Shown: positions 51,264-59,981, counted from the stretch's first letter. The stretch is DNA of 64,000 nt from Streptomyces scopuliridis RB72 (GCF_000718095.1 NZ_JOEI01000027.1:62001-126000), one strand, 5' to 3'. Notes: a model not told the origin generated them from the sequence alone. Numbers and translations: made by a program.

Positions 51264-54110
51264 CTACCGGTGGCTCGGGAACTCCACCACCTGCTGGTAC
51301 GTCGGCCTGTTCTGCCAGTTGACCTTCGGGTGGCTGATGCCGCCCAGCGCCCGGTGGATGATCGAGTCCGTGCACCACTGGTCGCCGGCCGCGCAGTTGT
51401 CGTCGCCCGGATAGACCGCACTGGCGGGCGCCGCCGCCGCTGCCTTCAGGGTGGTGAGCAGCGCGTCACGGCAGGCGCTCAGGGAGCCGCCCCCGCAGTA
51501 CGTGTCCGGTGTCGGGGCCTGGACCGGATCGCCGAGGACCTGACGGAGGTCCTTGTCGACATATCCCCACCAGCCGTACTGGAACGCGGAGCCGCTGTGC
51601 GCGCCCGTCGGGCCATGACTGGAAGCCGGGGACTCGTCGGTCGGCAGCGAGGCGGTGAGAGCCTGGTAGAGGCCGTCGCCGAGACCCGGCTTGAACGCGG
51701 CCTCCACCAGCCCCGGCCACCACGCGTCCATGATCCGTACGGCGTCGGCGTTCCCGTACGTGTGCGAGCCCCGCGCCGTCTCCTGGCGCGGGGAGCCCGC
51801 CGCGCGCCAGGACTCCAGCTGCTGTACGGCGGTGCTGAGCTGCGGATCCGTGACGGGCGCCGAGCGCAGCACCTTCAGCAGTTCGGGCAGCACCTGCTCA
51901 CCGCGCAGATCGGTCACGGCCGCCTCGGCCATCGCCCGGGTGAGGGAGGCGCGGGTGACACCGCCGTCCGCGACCAGTTTCTTGACACGGCCGTCCAGCA
52001 GATCGCCCCGGTGCACCGCGCCGAAGCCGAAGCCCGCCGTGTCGTACTCCTTCGCCTGCCGGTTGTTCCAGGAGATGTAGTAGTCCTGCCCGACCGACTG
52101 CGGATGCTGGGCGAACGGTGTGTACGCGGCGGTGTTGTGCACCGGGTCGAAGCCCTGCCACTCGTACGCCTGCTCGGCCTTGACGGGCAGCGCCGGATCG
52201 ACGCCCGCCGCGCGCACCGGGTTCGAGCCGCTGTTGAAGAAGGCGGCCGTGCGCGAGTCCGCGTAGAACCAGTTGAAGGCGTAGCCGATGCGGTGCGCGG
52301 CCTGCTGGAAGGAGGCGGCGTCCTTGGTGTACGCGGGGTCGTTGAGCATCTGGAAGCCGATGATCGAGTCGGCTTCGTGCCGGTAGGTGGTCCGCAGCGA
52401 GGTGTACGCGACGGGTTTGCCGCCGATGGTCGCGCGGTGGGTGACCATGCCGTACTTGGTACGCCAGACCTGGAGCCGGTAGGAGCCCGCGGCGGTGGAG
52501 TCGGCGACGGTCGGCTTCCAGGAGTTGCTGCGCTCCATCTTCTCCATCGGGGTGCAGACGGAGCGGTAGAGGTAGTGCGTGGACGCCTTGGTGGCCGGCG
52601 AGCCGTTCGGTTCGCAGAGCTCGATGGCGTACGTGTCGGTGATGTCCTGGCCCGCCGAGGTGGCGCTCCAGGCGTAGTCCTGGCCTCGGCCCATCTGGAC
52701 GTACATGCCGACTCCGGCGAAGGCGACGCCGCGGGCGCTGATGCCGGGGCCCTGGAGTTCCTGGAGCATCATGAGCTGTGGCGCGAAGTAGCCGGTCTGC
52801 GGGCCGAAGACGGCCACGGGACTGCCGCTCGCGGTGTGCTGTCCCGAGACGAGCAGCGCGTTGGACATCCCGCGCTTGGCGGAGAGCGAGCCGGGCGGGA
52901 CGACGCCGCCGTCGAAGAGGCCCTGGAGCGGTTTGAGTTTCTCCGGGGCGGTGACCGGGGCCTTGGCGTTCGTACCGGCCGAGCCCGTCCTGTCGTACAC
53001 CAGTTGTTCGGCCTGGACCGAGCCGGCGTCGGGCAGGGCCGTGCCGCGCGGCTGGGCGGGCTTGCGCGCGTACGGGAAGCGGGTGCCGTCGTGGACGGTG
53101 AGCACGGCCTCGGGGTCGTCACGCTGACGGAAGGACTCCCAGACCTCGGTGCCCTTGACGACGCCGTACCTCTGCTGGGCGGCGAGGAGCGAGAGCGCCG
53201 CCTGCACCTCGCCGCCGCCTCCGCCGCCGAACTGGCCGCCGACGACGGACGCTATGGAGATCAGGTCGGTGAGCCTGAAGGGCTGGATCTCGCCGACGTT
53301 GGTGATCGAGTCGATCTTGCCGGTGAGTACGTACTCGCCGGGGAAGTAGCGGCCGTCCTTGGACTTCTGGCGGTAGGCGTTGATGCCGTCGACATACGCC
53401 TGCGCGTCCGCCATGGCCAGCTCGCCGCGCTCGCCCCCGGTGGTCCTGATCCGCTCGATCTGGGCCTCGTACTCCGCTTCCGTGTACGGGGCCGAGGGCC
53501 AGAACTGCTGCTCAAGACCCTGGTTGGCGAGGGCGCCGCCCGCGAAGGAGGTCAGCTCACCGCGGCCGATATGGCGGAAGAGGTCCATCATCCACAGCCG
53601 GTCCTGCGCCGCCGCGTAGCCGGCGCCGAACTCGGTGCCGTAGCGGGTGGTGCCCTTGATGTGCGGGACGCCGGTCTTCTTGTCGCGGGTGATCGTGACG
53701 TCGTCGCGCGGGGAGGTGACGGATTCGACCTGGTCCGCGGGGACCCCGAAGGAGGCGTCGTTGAAGAAGTCGGAGAGCTTCGCGTCGGTGAGTCCGCCGT
53801 GACCGGCCACCAGCGCGTCGTACCGGGCCAGTTGGTCGGAGGCATGGGCGGGGAAGGTGCCGAACAGACGGTTGCCGAGGATATCGGCGAGGGTGGCGTT
53901 GCCGTTCTGGCCGGGCGGCAGGATATCGGCGCACTGTCCCTGGCAGTGGTCGGTGACGGGGTCGGCCGCCGCGCCGCGCGCGTCCGCCGCGGGGGCGGGT
54001 GCCCGGGCGGGTTCGGCGGCGGCCTGTGGCAGCGGGGTCAGCAGAGCCGCGCCCAGCGCGAACACCGCGGCGGCGGTGGCGCTGGCGAGTCTTCCGGTGC
54101 GTCGTCGCAT
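51264..54110 (-). CDS. Penicillin acylase family protein (secreted Ntn hydrolase)
   Basis: This precursor of 948 aa has a signal peptide (MRRRTGRLASATAAAVFALG). The alpha part carries SVTSPRDDVTITRDKKTGVP and HIKGTTRYGTEFGAGYAAAQ, and DRLWMMDLFRHIGRGELTSF follows. The beta chain should begin at the Ser in KRGMSNALLVSGQHTASGSP, the autocatalytic cleavage site and N-terminal nucleophile. Asn in YISWNNRQAKEYD fits the oxyanion residue. Relatives hydrolyse beta-lactam side chains, acyl-homoserine lactones or echinocandin-type lipopeptides; the substrate here is unknown. It is flanked by a terminator downstream and an inverted repeat near its promoter. Confidence 0.93.
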   Translation of the reverse strand: MRRRTGRLASATAAAVFALGAALLTPLPQAAAEPARAPAPAADARGAAADPVTDHCQGQCADILPPGQNGNATLADILGNRLFGTFPAHASDQLARYDALVAGHGGLTDAKLSDFFNDASFGVPADQVESVTSPRDDVTITRDKKTGVPHIKGTTRYGTEFGAGYAAAQDRLWMMDLFRHIGRGELTSFAGGALANQGLEQQFWPSAPYTEAEYEAQIERIRTTGGERGELAMADAQAYVDGINAYRQKSKDGRYFPGEYVLTGKIDSITNVGEIQPFRLTDLISIASVVGGQFGGGGGGEVQAALSLLAAQQRYGVVKGTEVWESFRQRDDPEAVLTVHDGTRFPYARKPAQPRGTALPDAGSVQAEQLVYDRTGSAGTNAKAPVTAPEKLKPLQGLFDGGVVPPGSLSAKRGMSNALLVSGQHTASGSPVAVFGPQTGYFAPQLMMLQELQGPGISARGVAFAGVGMYVQMGRGQDYAWSATSAGQDITDTYAIELCEPNGSPATKASTHYLYRSVCTPMEKMERSNSWKPTVADSTAAGSYRLQVWRTKYGMVTHRATIGGKPVAYTSLRTTYRHEADSIIGFQMLNDPAYTKDAASFQQAAHRIGYAFNWFYADSRTAAFFNSGSNPVRAAGVDPALPVKAEQAYEWQGFDPVHNTAAYTPFAQHPQSVGQDYYISWNNRQAKEYDTAGFGFGAVHRGDLLDGRVKKLVADGGVTRASLTRAMAEAAVTDLRGEQVLPELLKVLRSAPVTDPQLSTAVQQLESWRAAGSPRQETARGSHTYGNADAVRIMDAWWPGLVEAAFKPGLGDGLYQALTASLPTDESPASSHGPTGAHSGSAFQYGWWGYVDKDLRQVLGDPVQAPTPDTYCGGGSLSACRDALLTTLKAAAAAPASAVYPGDDNCAAGDQWCTDSIIHRALGGISHPKVNWQNRPTYQQVVEFPSHR

Positions 54111-54143
54111 GGGTGCTCCTCGGGGAGGCCGGTGCGCCGGAGG

Positions 54144-54169
54144 TTACCGGCGGTATGACCGCTCGGTAA
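54144..54169. promoter_or_regulatory. Inverted repeat before the penicillin acylase gene
   Basis: TTACCG at 54144-54149 and CGGTAA at 54164-54169 are inverted copies around an inner CGGT-ATG-ACCG. The whole spans 26 bp and lies 34 bp upstream of the acylase start, where a repressor could bind. Confidence 0.45.
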
Positions 54170-54351
54170 GATGAACATCAGTCACCTTTTCCGAACCACC
54201 ACACGCCGGTTCCTGTGAATCACCTTCGAATTCAGCTCGATAACAACCGAAATGCCGGAATCCATGGATGCCATCTGTTTTTTGATGGAGCCGAATGGGG
54301 CAGCCGTACGTCCATTCCTCAACGCCGATGAAGCGACGGAGGTGGCATGCG

Positions 54352-54963
54352 ATGGCCGGATTCCGGAGTCTTGCGAGACAGGTGCGCGACCCGCGATGCG
54401 ATCTGGCCTTGCGACGGTACTCACTGCGCAAGTGCCTGGAGCGATTTGCCCCTTATGGGCACCGGGCGACCTGGGATCATCTGTGCGCGAGGCACAGTAT
54501 CGAGCACGAGGACAGGGCGCCCGATCCGGTGCGGCTGATGGCCGCGCTGGACGAGTTGGAGGAGGCGCGGGCCGTATGGCTCACGTACGAGAGGGAGTTC
54601 GCGGAACGGCGCAGGCGCGAGAAGCACGACGGGCTGCGGCGCCCCAAGAGCTTCGACGACTGGCACCGGCGGACCTGGGGCGGTAACGGCGTCGCCCGGT
54701 GCGACGACCCGGCCGTCCATCCGTCCGAGTCACTGGCCGAGGTGCTGCGCCGGCTGATCTCCGGGCTGGAGACGGGTCCGGGGGCCACCTGCCCCGTCTG
54801 CGCGGACCATGACATCGTCTGGCGCCCCGATCTGGCGGGGGAACCCTGGTCGGGACCGGTCTGCATGGGCTGCGGCATCGTCGTACCGCTGCCCGTCCTC
54901 ACGCCCGACGCGCTGGACCGGGCGAAGCGGGTGCGGCTCAAGGATCTGGCGTCGGTGGCCTGA
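54352..54963 (+). CDS. Hypothetical protein with a C-terminal zinc-ribbon-like Cys pair
   Basis: This charged protein of 203 aa starts MAGFRSLARQVRDPRCDLAL. A long helical middle (LDELEEARAVWLTYEREFAE and the basic RRRREKHDG) precedes a C-terminal CPVC and, about 20 residues later, CMGCG, which could bind zinc. It has no signal peptide. The ATG at 54352 was chosen because GGAGGT lies 8 nt upstream; two earlier in-frame ATGs lack this. No family was recognised. It is divergent from the acylase and convergent with soxR. Confidence 0.7.
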   Translation: MAGFRSLARQVRDPRCDLALRRYSLRKCLERFAPYGHRATWDHLCARHSIEHEDRAPDPVRLMAALDELEEARAVWLTYEREFAERRRREKHDGLRRPKSFDDWHRRTWGGNGVARCDDPAVHPSESLAEVLRRLISGLETGPGATCPVCADHDIVWRPDLAGEPWSGPVCMGCGIVVPLPVLTPDALDRAKRVRLKDLASVA

Positions 54964-54968
54964 GGTCT

Positions 54969-55002
54969 GCGGGGGCGGACACCGGAGACGGCGCGCCCCC
55001 GC
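54969..55002. terminator. Hairpin between the convergent zinc-ribbon and soxR genes
   Basis: GCGGGGGCG (54969-54977) pairs with CGCCCCCGC (54994-55002), a 9-bp stem between two converging stops. Confidence 0.6.
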
Positions 55003-55035
55003 GGTATCGGTGACGTGCACGACGGTGCGCGGGCG

Positions 55036-55518
55036 TCAGGAGCACTCGGGCTTCTTCGGAGCCCGGCGCTCCGGGAGCAGGCGCGAGCCCGTCATGCGCT
55101 CACCGAAGATGTCGTCGGGGTTGGACAGCACACAGTTTTCCAGGGACAGACAGCCGCAGCCGATGCAGTCGGTCAAGTGATCGCGGAGCCGCCCGAGTTG
55201 CTTGATCCGCTCGTCCAGCTCCGCGCGCCATGCCGCCGAGAGCCGGGCCCAGTCGTCCCGGTTGGGGGTCCGCTCCTCGGGGAGTTCGGCCAGGGCGTCC
55301 CTGATCGTCGCGAGCGGGATACCCACGCGCTGGGCGGCGCGGACGAAGGCCACGCGGCGCAGTGCGTCGCGCCCGTAGCGGCGTTGGTTGCCGCTGGTCC
55401 TGCGGCTGCTGATGAGCCCCTTGGACTCGTAGAAGTGCAGGGCGGACACGGCGGCACCGCTGCGCGCCGACAGCTGGCCGACGGTCAGCTCGTGGATCTT
55501 CTCGGGAATCTGTGGCAC
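55036..55518 (-). CDS. soxR: Redox-sensitive MerR-type activator SoxR
   Basis: This MerR family regulator of 160 aa has the N-terminal helix-turn-helix [20 protein letters not shown] with [18 protein letters not shown]. The cluster motif [13 protein letters not shown] (C-x2-C-x-C-x5-C) binds the [2Fe-2S] centre, which is diagnostic of SoxR. In Streptomyces SoxR responds to redox-active pigments instead of mounting a general superoxide response (known from S. coelicolor). No soxS is present, as expected. The GTG at 55518 matches the family N-terminus. No clear SoxR box was found nearby. Confidence 0.95.
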   Translation of the reverse strand: MPQIPEKIHELTVGQLSARSGAAVSALHFYESKGLISSRRTSGNQRRYGRDALRRVAFVRAAQRVGIPLATIRDALAELPEERTPNRDDWARLSAAWRAELDERIKQLGRLRDHLTDCIGCGCLSLENCVLSNPDDIFGERMTGSRLLPERRAPKKPECS

Positions 55519-55581
55519 CCATCCAACCCTATGTGCCGCGCCCGCCGTCCGCGTTGACAGGAGCGCGCCCGCGCAACATGC

Positions 55582-55597
55582 TGAGCAAGCGCTTAGA
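55582..55597. promoter_or_regulatory. TetR-type operator, copy 1 (before the MaoC gene)
   Basis: TGAGCAAGCGCTTAGA, containing the palindromic core AAGCGCTT, is repeated exactly at 56864-56879. This copy lies 50 bp upstream of the MaoC hydratase start. AAGCGCTT cores are typical of operators of acyl-CoA-linked TetR proteins. Confidence 0.7.
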
Positions 55598-55646
55598 CAG
55601 ATGCGCTTGACGGGCTTCATGGGCTTGAGAGGCAGGGAACAGGAAC

Positions 55647-56108
55647 ATGGCCGAGCCGAGGATCTTCACCTCCGCCGAGGAGCTGCGCGCCGGGGTCGGC
55701 GAGCAGCTGGGGCACAGCGAGTGGCTGGAGATCGACCAGAAGCGGATCGACCTCTTCGCCGAGGCCACCGGTGATCACCAGTGGATCCATGTGGACCCGG
55801 AGCGGGCCGCGGCGGGGCCGTTCGGTACGACGATCGCGCACGGCTATCTGACGCTGTCGCTGCTGCCCGCGTTCGTACCGCAGATCCTGCGGGTCGAGAA
55901 CGTGAAGATGGGCATCAACTACGGGACCAACAAGGTCCGTTTCCCCTCGCCCGTACCGGTCGGCTCGCGGCTGCGCGCGTCGGCGGTGCTGACGGATGTC
56001 GCGGAGGCGGGCGGCGGCGTGCAGATCACCACGCTCGTCACGGTCGAGCGCGAGGGCGGCGAGAAGCCGGCCTGTGTGGCGGAGTCGGTGTCCCGGTTCT
56101 ACTTCTGA
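55647..56108 (+). CDS. MaoC family dehydratase (R-specific enoyl-CoA hydratase-like)
   Basis: This hot-dog fold protein of 153 aa has the hydratase 2 motif [20 protein letters not shown], then [20 protein letters not shown], which contains the catalytic Asp-His pair. It starts [20 protein letters not shown] and ends RFYF, typical of single-domain MaoC proteins. It hydrates short enoyl-CoAs, perhaps in fatty acid or branched acyl breakdown. A TetR operator lies 50 bp upstream, identical to one before the TetR gene at 56159-56785, so the two genes form a local regulon. Confidence 0.92.
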   Translation: MAEPRIFTSAEELRAGVGEQLGHSEWLEIDQKRIDLFAEATGDHQWIHVDPERAAAGPFGTTIAHGYLTLSLLPAFVPQILRVENVKMGINYGTNKVRFPSPVPVGSRLRASAVLTDVAEAGGGVQITTLVTVEREGGEKPACVAESVSRFYF

Positions 56109-56158
56109 GCGTTCCGCTTCCGAGCGCTCCGCTTCGGTGCGTTCCGCCTCTGAGGGAT

Positions 56159-56785
56159 CTACTTCTGTGTGGCGACCATGCGCAGGACGAGGTCGGCGTA
56201 GAGCTCGCCGACCTCGTCGGGGGTCCGGGCCCCCGCCGCGTTGAACCAGCGCGCCACATCGATACAGAGCGACAGCACCGCGAGCGTCGTGCCCGGCACA
56301 TCGGGGACGTCGAACTCCCCGTCCCGCACCCCGTCGACCAGGATGCGCCGCACCGCCGCCGTGCTGCGCCGCCGCAGTTCCACGATCTCCGCGCGGTGCT
56401 CGGGGCCGAGCGCGTCCAGCTCGTACTGCACCACCCGCGCCGTGGTGTGCCCCTCGGCGTGCCAGCGTACGAAGGAGTGGACGGCCTCGGCGAGCCGCTG
56501 CGCCGCCGTGCCCTCGCCGTCGGCCGCGGCCGTCAGCAGCGCCAATGCCCTGTCGTGGCCGATCCGGCTGATCCGGTGGAGCAGTTCTTCCTTGGTCTTG
56601 TAGTGGATGTAGAGCGCCGCCGGACTCATCCCGGCGCGTCCGGCGATATCGCGGGTGGTGGTGGCGTGGTACCCACGCTCGGCGAACGCCTCGACCGCGG
56701 CGACCAGCAGTTTTCTGGCCGCCTCCGGGGTGACCTCACCCCACGGCGCGTTCTCGCCGTCCGCTGTCCGCTCCGCCGCGCGCAT
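56159..56785 (-). CDS. TetR family regulator of acyl metabolism
   Basis: This TetR protein of 208 aa has the helix-turn-helix LLVAAVEAFAERGYHATTTR with DIAGRAGMSPAALYIHYKTK and a C-terminal domain of the type in VRWHAEGHTTARVVQYELDA. An exact 16-bp copy of the MaoC operator lies 79 bp upstream of its own start, pointing to autoregulation and control of the MaoC gene. It is convergent with MaoC across a short region of imperfect repeats. Confidence 0.92.
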   Translation of the reverse strand: MRAAERTADGENAPWGEVTPEAARKLLVAAVEAFAERGYHATTTRDIAGRAGMSPAALYIHYKTKEELLHRISRIGHDRALALLTAAADGEGTAAQRLAEAVHSFVRWHAEGHTTARVVQYELDALGPEHRAEIVELRRRSTAAVRRILVDGVRDGEFDVPDVPGTTLAVLSLCIDVARWFNAAGARTPDEVGELYADLVLRMVATQK

Positions 56786-56863
56786 CGCTCACCTCGTCCC
56801 GTTCCATCCGGCTCACCCGGCTCACCCGGCCCACTGGGCGGGACGAACACCATACCCCGAGGG

Positions 56864-56879
56864 TGAGCAAGCGCTTAGA
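56864..56879. promoter_or_regulatory. TetR-type operator, copy 2 (before the TetR gene)
   Basis: TGAGCAAGCGCTTAGA at this position is identical over 16 bp to 55582-55597. It lies upstream of the TetR gene at 56785, consistent with autoregulation. Confidence 0.7.
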
Positions 56880-56925
56880 TCCGCTCGTGACTTCGGCGGC
56901 CGCTCAGGCCGCGGGGAGGGGCGGC

Positions 56926-57213
56926 TCAGAGCTTCTGGAAGGGGTCGTGGTCGGCGAGGATCTTCTCCAGTCTGGCCTGGTCGACCCGGCTGACGATCTG
57001 CCCGGCCTCCTGCCGGTCCCTGACCACCTTGGCCAGTGTGAACGCCGAGGTCGTCAGATACAGGACGGCGATACCGAGAAAGCCACGCACCCACGCGCTG
57101 GCTTCGAGCTTGATGATGCCGACGGTCACGGCCGCCAGCGCGAGCCCGAAGGAGAGGACGGCCTGACCGTAGAAGGCCGCGGTGTTCTGCTGCTTGAGGG
57201 GAGTCTCAGTCAT
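56926..57213 (-). CDS. YiaA/YiaB family inner membrane protein
   Basis: This protein of 95 aa has two membrane segments: AAFYGQAVLSFGLALAAVTV followed by GII, then GFLGIAVLYLTTSAFTLAKV. A charged tail (VRDRQEAGQIVSRVDQARLE) follows. This is the YiaAB domain pattern. The ATG at 57211-57213 is preceded by GAGGGG. The function is unknown. It is divergent from a TetR gene across a region with an 8-bp inverted repeat, so it may be that regulator's target. Confidence 0.9.
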   Translation of the reverse strand: MTETPLKQQNTAAFYGQAVLSFGLALAAVTVGIIKLEASAWVRGFLGIAVLYLTTSAFTLAKVVRDRQEAGQIVSRVDQARLEKILADHDPFQKL

Positions 57214-57250
57214 GCCCCTCAGCATCGAGGGCCCTGGCGGGCACCACATC

Positions 57251-57288
57251 CGTATCGGTACTCAGCGGGTACTCAGCAGGCCGATACG
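57251..57288. promoter_or_regulatory. Composite inverted and direct repeat between YiaAB and TetR genes
   Basis: CGTATCGG (57251-57258) and CCGATACG (57281-57288) are exact inverted copies. Between them GTACTCAGC is repeated directly (57258-57266 and 57269-57277, 11-bp period). The position between divergent genes suggests an operator for the TetR at 57342. Confidence 0.5.
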
Positions 57289-57341
57289 CCTGTCAGCACG
57301 CGGCCGTTGATCAGTTTTCCGCGGGCCCTACCATGTGCGCC

Positions 57342-58049
57342 ATGGCCAGACCGCGCAAGCCCCTGCTCAGCCGGGAACGCATCATCGAGACAGCCGGCGC
57401 GCTCGTGGACGCCGAGGGCCTCTCAGCGGTCTCCACCCGGCGGCTCGCCGCCGAGCTGGGGGTCAGCGGGCCCTCCCTCTACAACCACTTCCGCACCAAG
57501 GACGAGATCCTCGAAGCCGTCGCCGACGCGGTCAGCGCGCGGGTCGATCTGTCGATGTTCGCGGAGGGCGACGGCCGCGACTGGCGCACCGCGCTGCACG
57601 ACTGGGCCGTCTCCTACCGCGCGGCCCTCGCCGACCACCCGCGTCTCGTCCCGGTCCTCGCCGTCGGTCCCGGCCGCCGGCCGGCCGGGCTCCGGGTCGC
57701 CGACGCCGTCTTCGGCGCGATGGTCCGGGCCGGCTGGCCGCCCGCGCAGGCCACCCATATCGGCGCGCTGATGCGGTACTTCATCACCGGCTCGGCGCTC
57801 GGCTCGTTCGCGCGCGGCTTCGTCGACGACGCGACGGCGTACGACCCGGCCGACTATCCGCACCTCGGCCAGGCCCATCTGCTCGCCGAACGGCAGCGGC
57901 AGGTGGACGAGGGCGCCTTCGAGACCGGGCTGCGGGCGCTGCTCGACGGCCTCTCGCTCCAGTACGAGCGGTACGCGTCGGCGCCGGCTTCCGCGCCGGC
58001 GCCGACCACGGCGGGCACCACGCTTCGGCCCGCGCCGAAGCGTCCCTGA
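57342..58049 (+). CDS. TetR/AcrR family regulator (TetR_C-type ligand domain)
   Basis: This protein of 235 aa starts MARPRKPLLSRERIIETAGA with the helix-turn-helix STRRLAAELGVSGPSLYNHF and RTKDEILEAVADAV. The C-terminal domain (LHDWAVSYRAALADHPRLVP and FITGSALGSFARGFVDD) is of the tetracycline-repressor C-terminal type. The ATG at 57342 lacks a ribosome site, and leaderless translation is possible. The end of the gene holds a 9-bp inverted repeat (58021-58029 with 58034-58042) that could slow or stop transcription before the next gene. Confidence 0.9.
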   Translation: MARPRKPLLSRERIIETAGALVDAEGLSAVSTRRLAAELGVSGPSLYNHFRTKDEILEAVADAVSARVDLSMFAEGDGRDWRTALHDWAVSYRAALADHPRLVPVLAVGPGRRPAGLRVADAVFGAMVRAGWPPAQATHIGALMRYFITGSALGSFARGFVDDATAYDPADYPHLGQAHLLAERQRQVDEGAFETGLRALLDGLSLQYERYASAPASAPAPTTAGTTLRPAPKRP

Positions 58050-58063
58050 CGCATCCTGGACAT

Positions 58064-58816
58064 ATGGCACGCACCGAGCACCACAGCCACTCCGGATACC
58101 CCGCCCGGTCCGGACCGTCCGGGCAGTCGGGCCCCCGGCTCGCCGCCCTGGCGTCGCTGCTCGCCGACGACACCCGCGCCGTCTTCTGTCTCGCCCTCCT
58201 GGACGGCCGGGCGTGGACGGCGGGCGAGCTGGCGCGGTACGCCGGCGTCGCTCCGTCGACCGCCAGCGAGCATCTGGGAAAGCTGATCGCGGGCGGGCTG
58301 CTCGCGGAGGAGCGGCAGGGCCGGCACCGCTATGTACGGTTCGCCGACCCGCGCGCCGCCCATCTGGTGGAGGATCTGGCCGCGCACACCACGCCCCCGA
58401 AGGAGCCGCCCCGCACGCTGCGTGCCGCCGGGGCGAACAGCGCCATGGCCCGGGGGCGCACCTGCTACGACCATCTCGCCGGGCGCCTCGGCCTGGCGAT
58501 CACGGACGCGCTGACCGTACGCGGACTGCTCCGCCAGGACACCGGCTTCGCCCTCACCGACCGGGGCGTGGCGTGGTTCGGCGAGCAGGGTATCGGGCTG
58601 GAGCGCACCGGCCGCCGGCCGCTCGTACGGTCGTGTCTCGACTGGACCGAGCGCAAGCCGCATCTGGCCGGGGTGGCGGGCGCGGCGCTGTGCCGGCACG
58701 CCCTGGACGCCGGATGGTGCGTACGGATCGGCTCCGAGCGCGCGGTGAAGGTGACGGAGAACGGGGAGCGTGAGCTGTACGCGAGGCTGGGCATCGAGCC
58801 CGCGGTATTGCGGTGA
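58064..58816 (+). CDS. ArsR-type winged-helix regulator
   Basis: This regulator of 250 aa has an ArsR-like helix-turn-helix near residues 24-95: LASLLADDTRAVFCLALLDG then WTAGELARYAGVAPSTASEH, LGKLIAGGLLAEERQGRHRY and VRFADP. A longer C-terminal region follows with ARGRTCYDHLAGRLGLAITD and a Cys in LVRSCLDWTERKPHLAG. This layout is typical of Streptomyces regulators annotated as helix-turn-helix or ArsR, often linked to an EamA transporter as here. Its TGA overlaps a GTG in frame with the EamA gene. Confidence 0.9.
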   Translation: MARTEHHSHSGYPARSGPSGQSGPRLAALASLLADDTRAVFCLALLDGRAWTAGELARYAGVAPSTASEHLGKLIAGGLLAEERQGRHRYVRFADPRAAHLVEDLAAHTTPPKEPPRTLRAAGANSAMARGRTCYDHLAGRLGLAITDALTVRGLLRQDTGFALTDRGVAWFGEQGIGLERTGRRPLVRSCLDWTERKPHLAGVAGAALCRHALDAGWCVRIGSERAVKVTENGERELYARLGIEPAVLR

Positions 58817-58848
58817 GAGCCGAAGCGTTGTCCGCGTACCTTCACCGT

Positions 58849-59820
58849 ATGACGCACTCGACGATCTCCGCCCGCCCCTCCCCCGCGACCTGGCTGCCCG
58901 TGGCCGCGGCGGGTGTGACGGTCGTGCTCTGGGCCTCGGCTTTCGTCTCGATCCGCAGCGCCGGCGCGGCCTATTCGCCGGGGGCGCTCGCCCTCGGCCG
59001 GCTGCTCGCGGGCGCGCTCGTCCTCGGCGCGGTCTGGCTCGTACGACGTGAGGGCCTGCCGCCGCGGGCCGCCTGGCCCGGGATCGCGGTGTCGGGGCTG
59101 CTCTGGTTCGGCGTCTACATGGTGGTGCTCAACTGGGGTGAGCAGGAGGTCGACGCGGGCACGGCCGCGATGGTCGTGAACATAGGCCCGATCCTCATCG
59201 CCCTGCTCGGCGCCCGGCTGCTGGGCGAGACGCTGCCGCCCCGGCTGGTGGCGGGCATGGCGGTGTCGTTCGCGGGCGCGGTGGCCGTGGGACTCTCGAT
59301 GTCCGGCGAGGGCCACGCCTCGGTGCTCGGGGTACTGCTGTGTCTGCTGGCGGCCGTGGCCTACGCGGGCGGGGTGGTGGCGCAGAAGCCCGCGCTGGCG
59401 AAGGCGAGCGCGCTCCAGGTGACCACCTTCGGCTGTCTGGTCGGCGCGGTCGCCTGTCTGCCGTTCGCGGGACAGCTGCTCCACGAGGCCGCGAGCGCCC
59501 CGCTGTCGGCCACGCTCAACATGGTCTATCTGGGCGTGTTCCCGACCGCGCTGGCGTTCACGACCTGGGCCTACGCGCTGGCCCGTACGACGGCGGGCCG
59601 GATGGGCGCGACGACGTACGCGGTCCCGGCGCTGGTCGTCCTGATGTCCTGGCTGTTCCTGGACGAGATCCCGGGCCTGTTCACGCTCGCGGGCGGCGCG
59701 CTGTGCCTGGCGGGGGTGGCGGTGTCACGCTCGCGTCCGCGCCGTGGCGCCGTGGTCGCGCGGCACGACGGCGGTACGGCCGCCGCACCGACGGACCCCC
59801 GTCGTGCCGGGAAACGCTAG
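58849..59820 (+). CDS. EamA family DMT transporter
   Basis: This exporter-like membrane protein of about 323 aa has ten segments in two EamA halves. The first includes AAAGVTVVLWASAFVSIRSA and MVVNIGPILIALLGARLLGE; the second LGVLLCLLAAVAYAGGVVAQ and ALVVLMSWLFLDEIPGLFTL. The ATG at 58849 is chosen by likeness to the family, though a GTG at 58813 overlapping the regulator's stop is possible and would couple them. The upstream ArsR-like protein probably regulates it. The substrate is unknown. Confidence 0.9.
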   Translation: MTHSTISARPSPATWLPVAAAGVTVVLWASAFVSIRSAGAAYSPGALALGRLLAGALVLGAVWLVRREGLPPRAAWPGIAVSGLLWFGVYMVVLNWGEQEVDAGTAAMVVNIGPILIALLGARLLGETLPPRLVAGMAVSFAGAVAVGLSMSGEGHASVLGVLLCLLAAVAYAGGVVAQKPALAKASALQVTTFGCLVGAVACLPFAGQLLHEAASAPLSATLNMVYLGVFPTALAFTTWAYALARTTAGRMGATTYAVPALVVLMSWLFLDEIPGLFTLAGGALCLAGVAVSRSRPRRGAVVARHDGGTAAAPTDPRRAGKR

Positions 59821-59942
59821 AAAACGATCAGGGCCCGGCCTCCCCGGCCCGCGAGCATGTTCTCGAACGCCGCCGGGATGCCGTCCAGCGCGATCCGTTC
59901 GGTGACCAGCGCGCTCAGGTCGAACCGGCCCGCGCGGATGTG
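59817..59942 (-). pseudogene. 3' remnant of a zinc-type alcohol dehydrogenase gene
   Basis: The minus strand encodes 41 residues, HIRAGRFDLSALVTERIALD then GIPAAFENMLAGRGGRALIVF, ending in TAG. This is the C-terminal end of medium-chain Zn-dependent alcohol dehydrogenases. Upstream (59943-59977) the reading frame meets a stop and then an IS701 element. The matching N-terminal fragment lies on the other side of the insertions at 61601-61660. About 290 internal codons are missing. Confidence 0.85.
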
Positions 59943-59981
59943 CTACCGCGACGGGGCGAACATTGCCGGGAGGGGCACTAG

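Noticed and set aside
51003..54158. 1051-codon plus-strand frame opposite the penicillin acylase
   Set aside because: It is antisense to a full-length acylase precursor with its nucleophile. The frame is a composition artefact.
59943..59977. Coding continuation of the alcohol dehydrogenase remnant into the 35 bp before the IS
   Set aside because: The frame meets a TAG directly before the His codon and the residues do not fit the family, so the origin of these 35 bp is left open.
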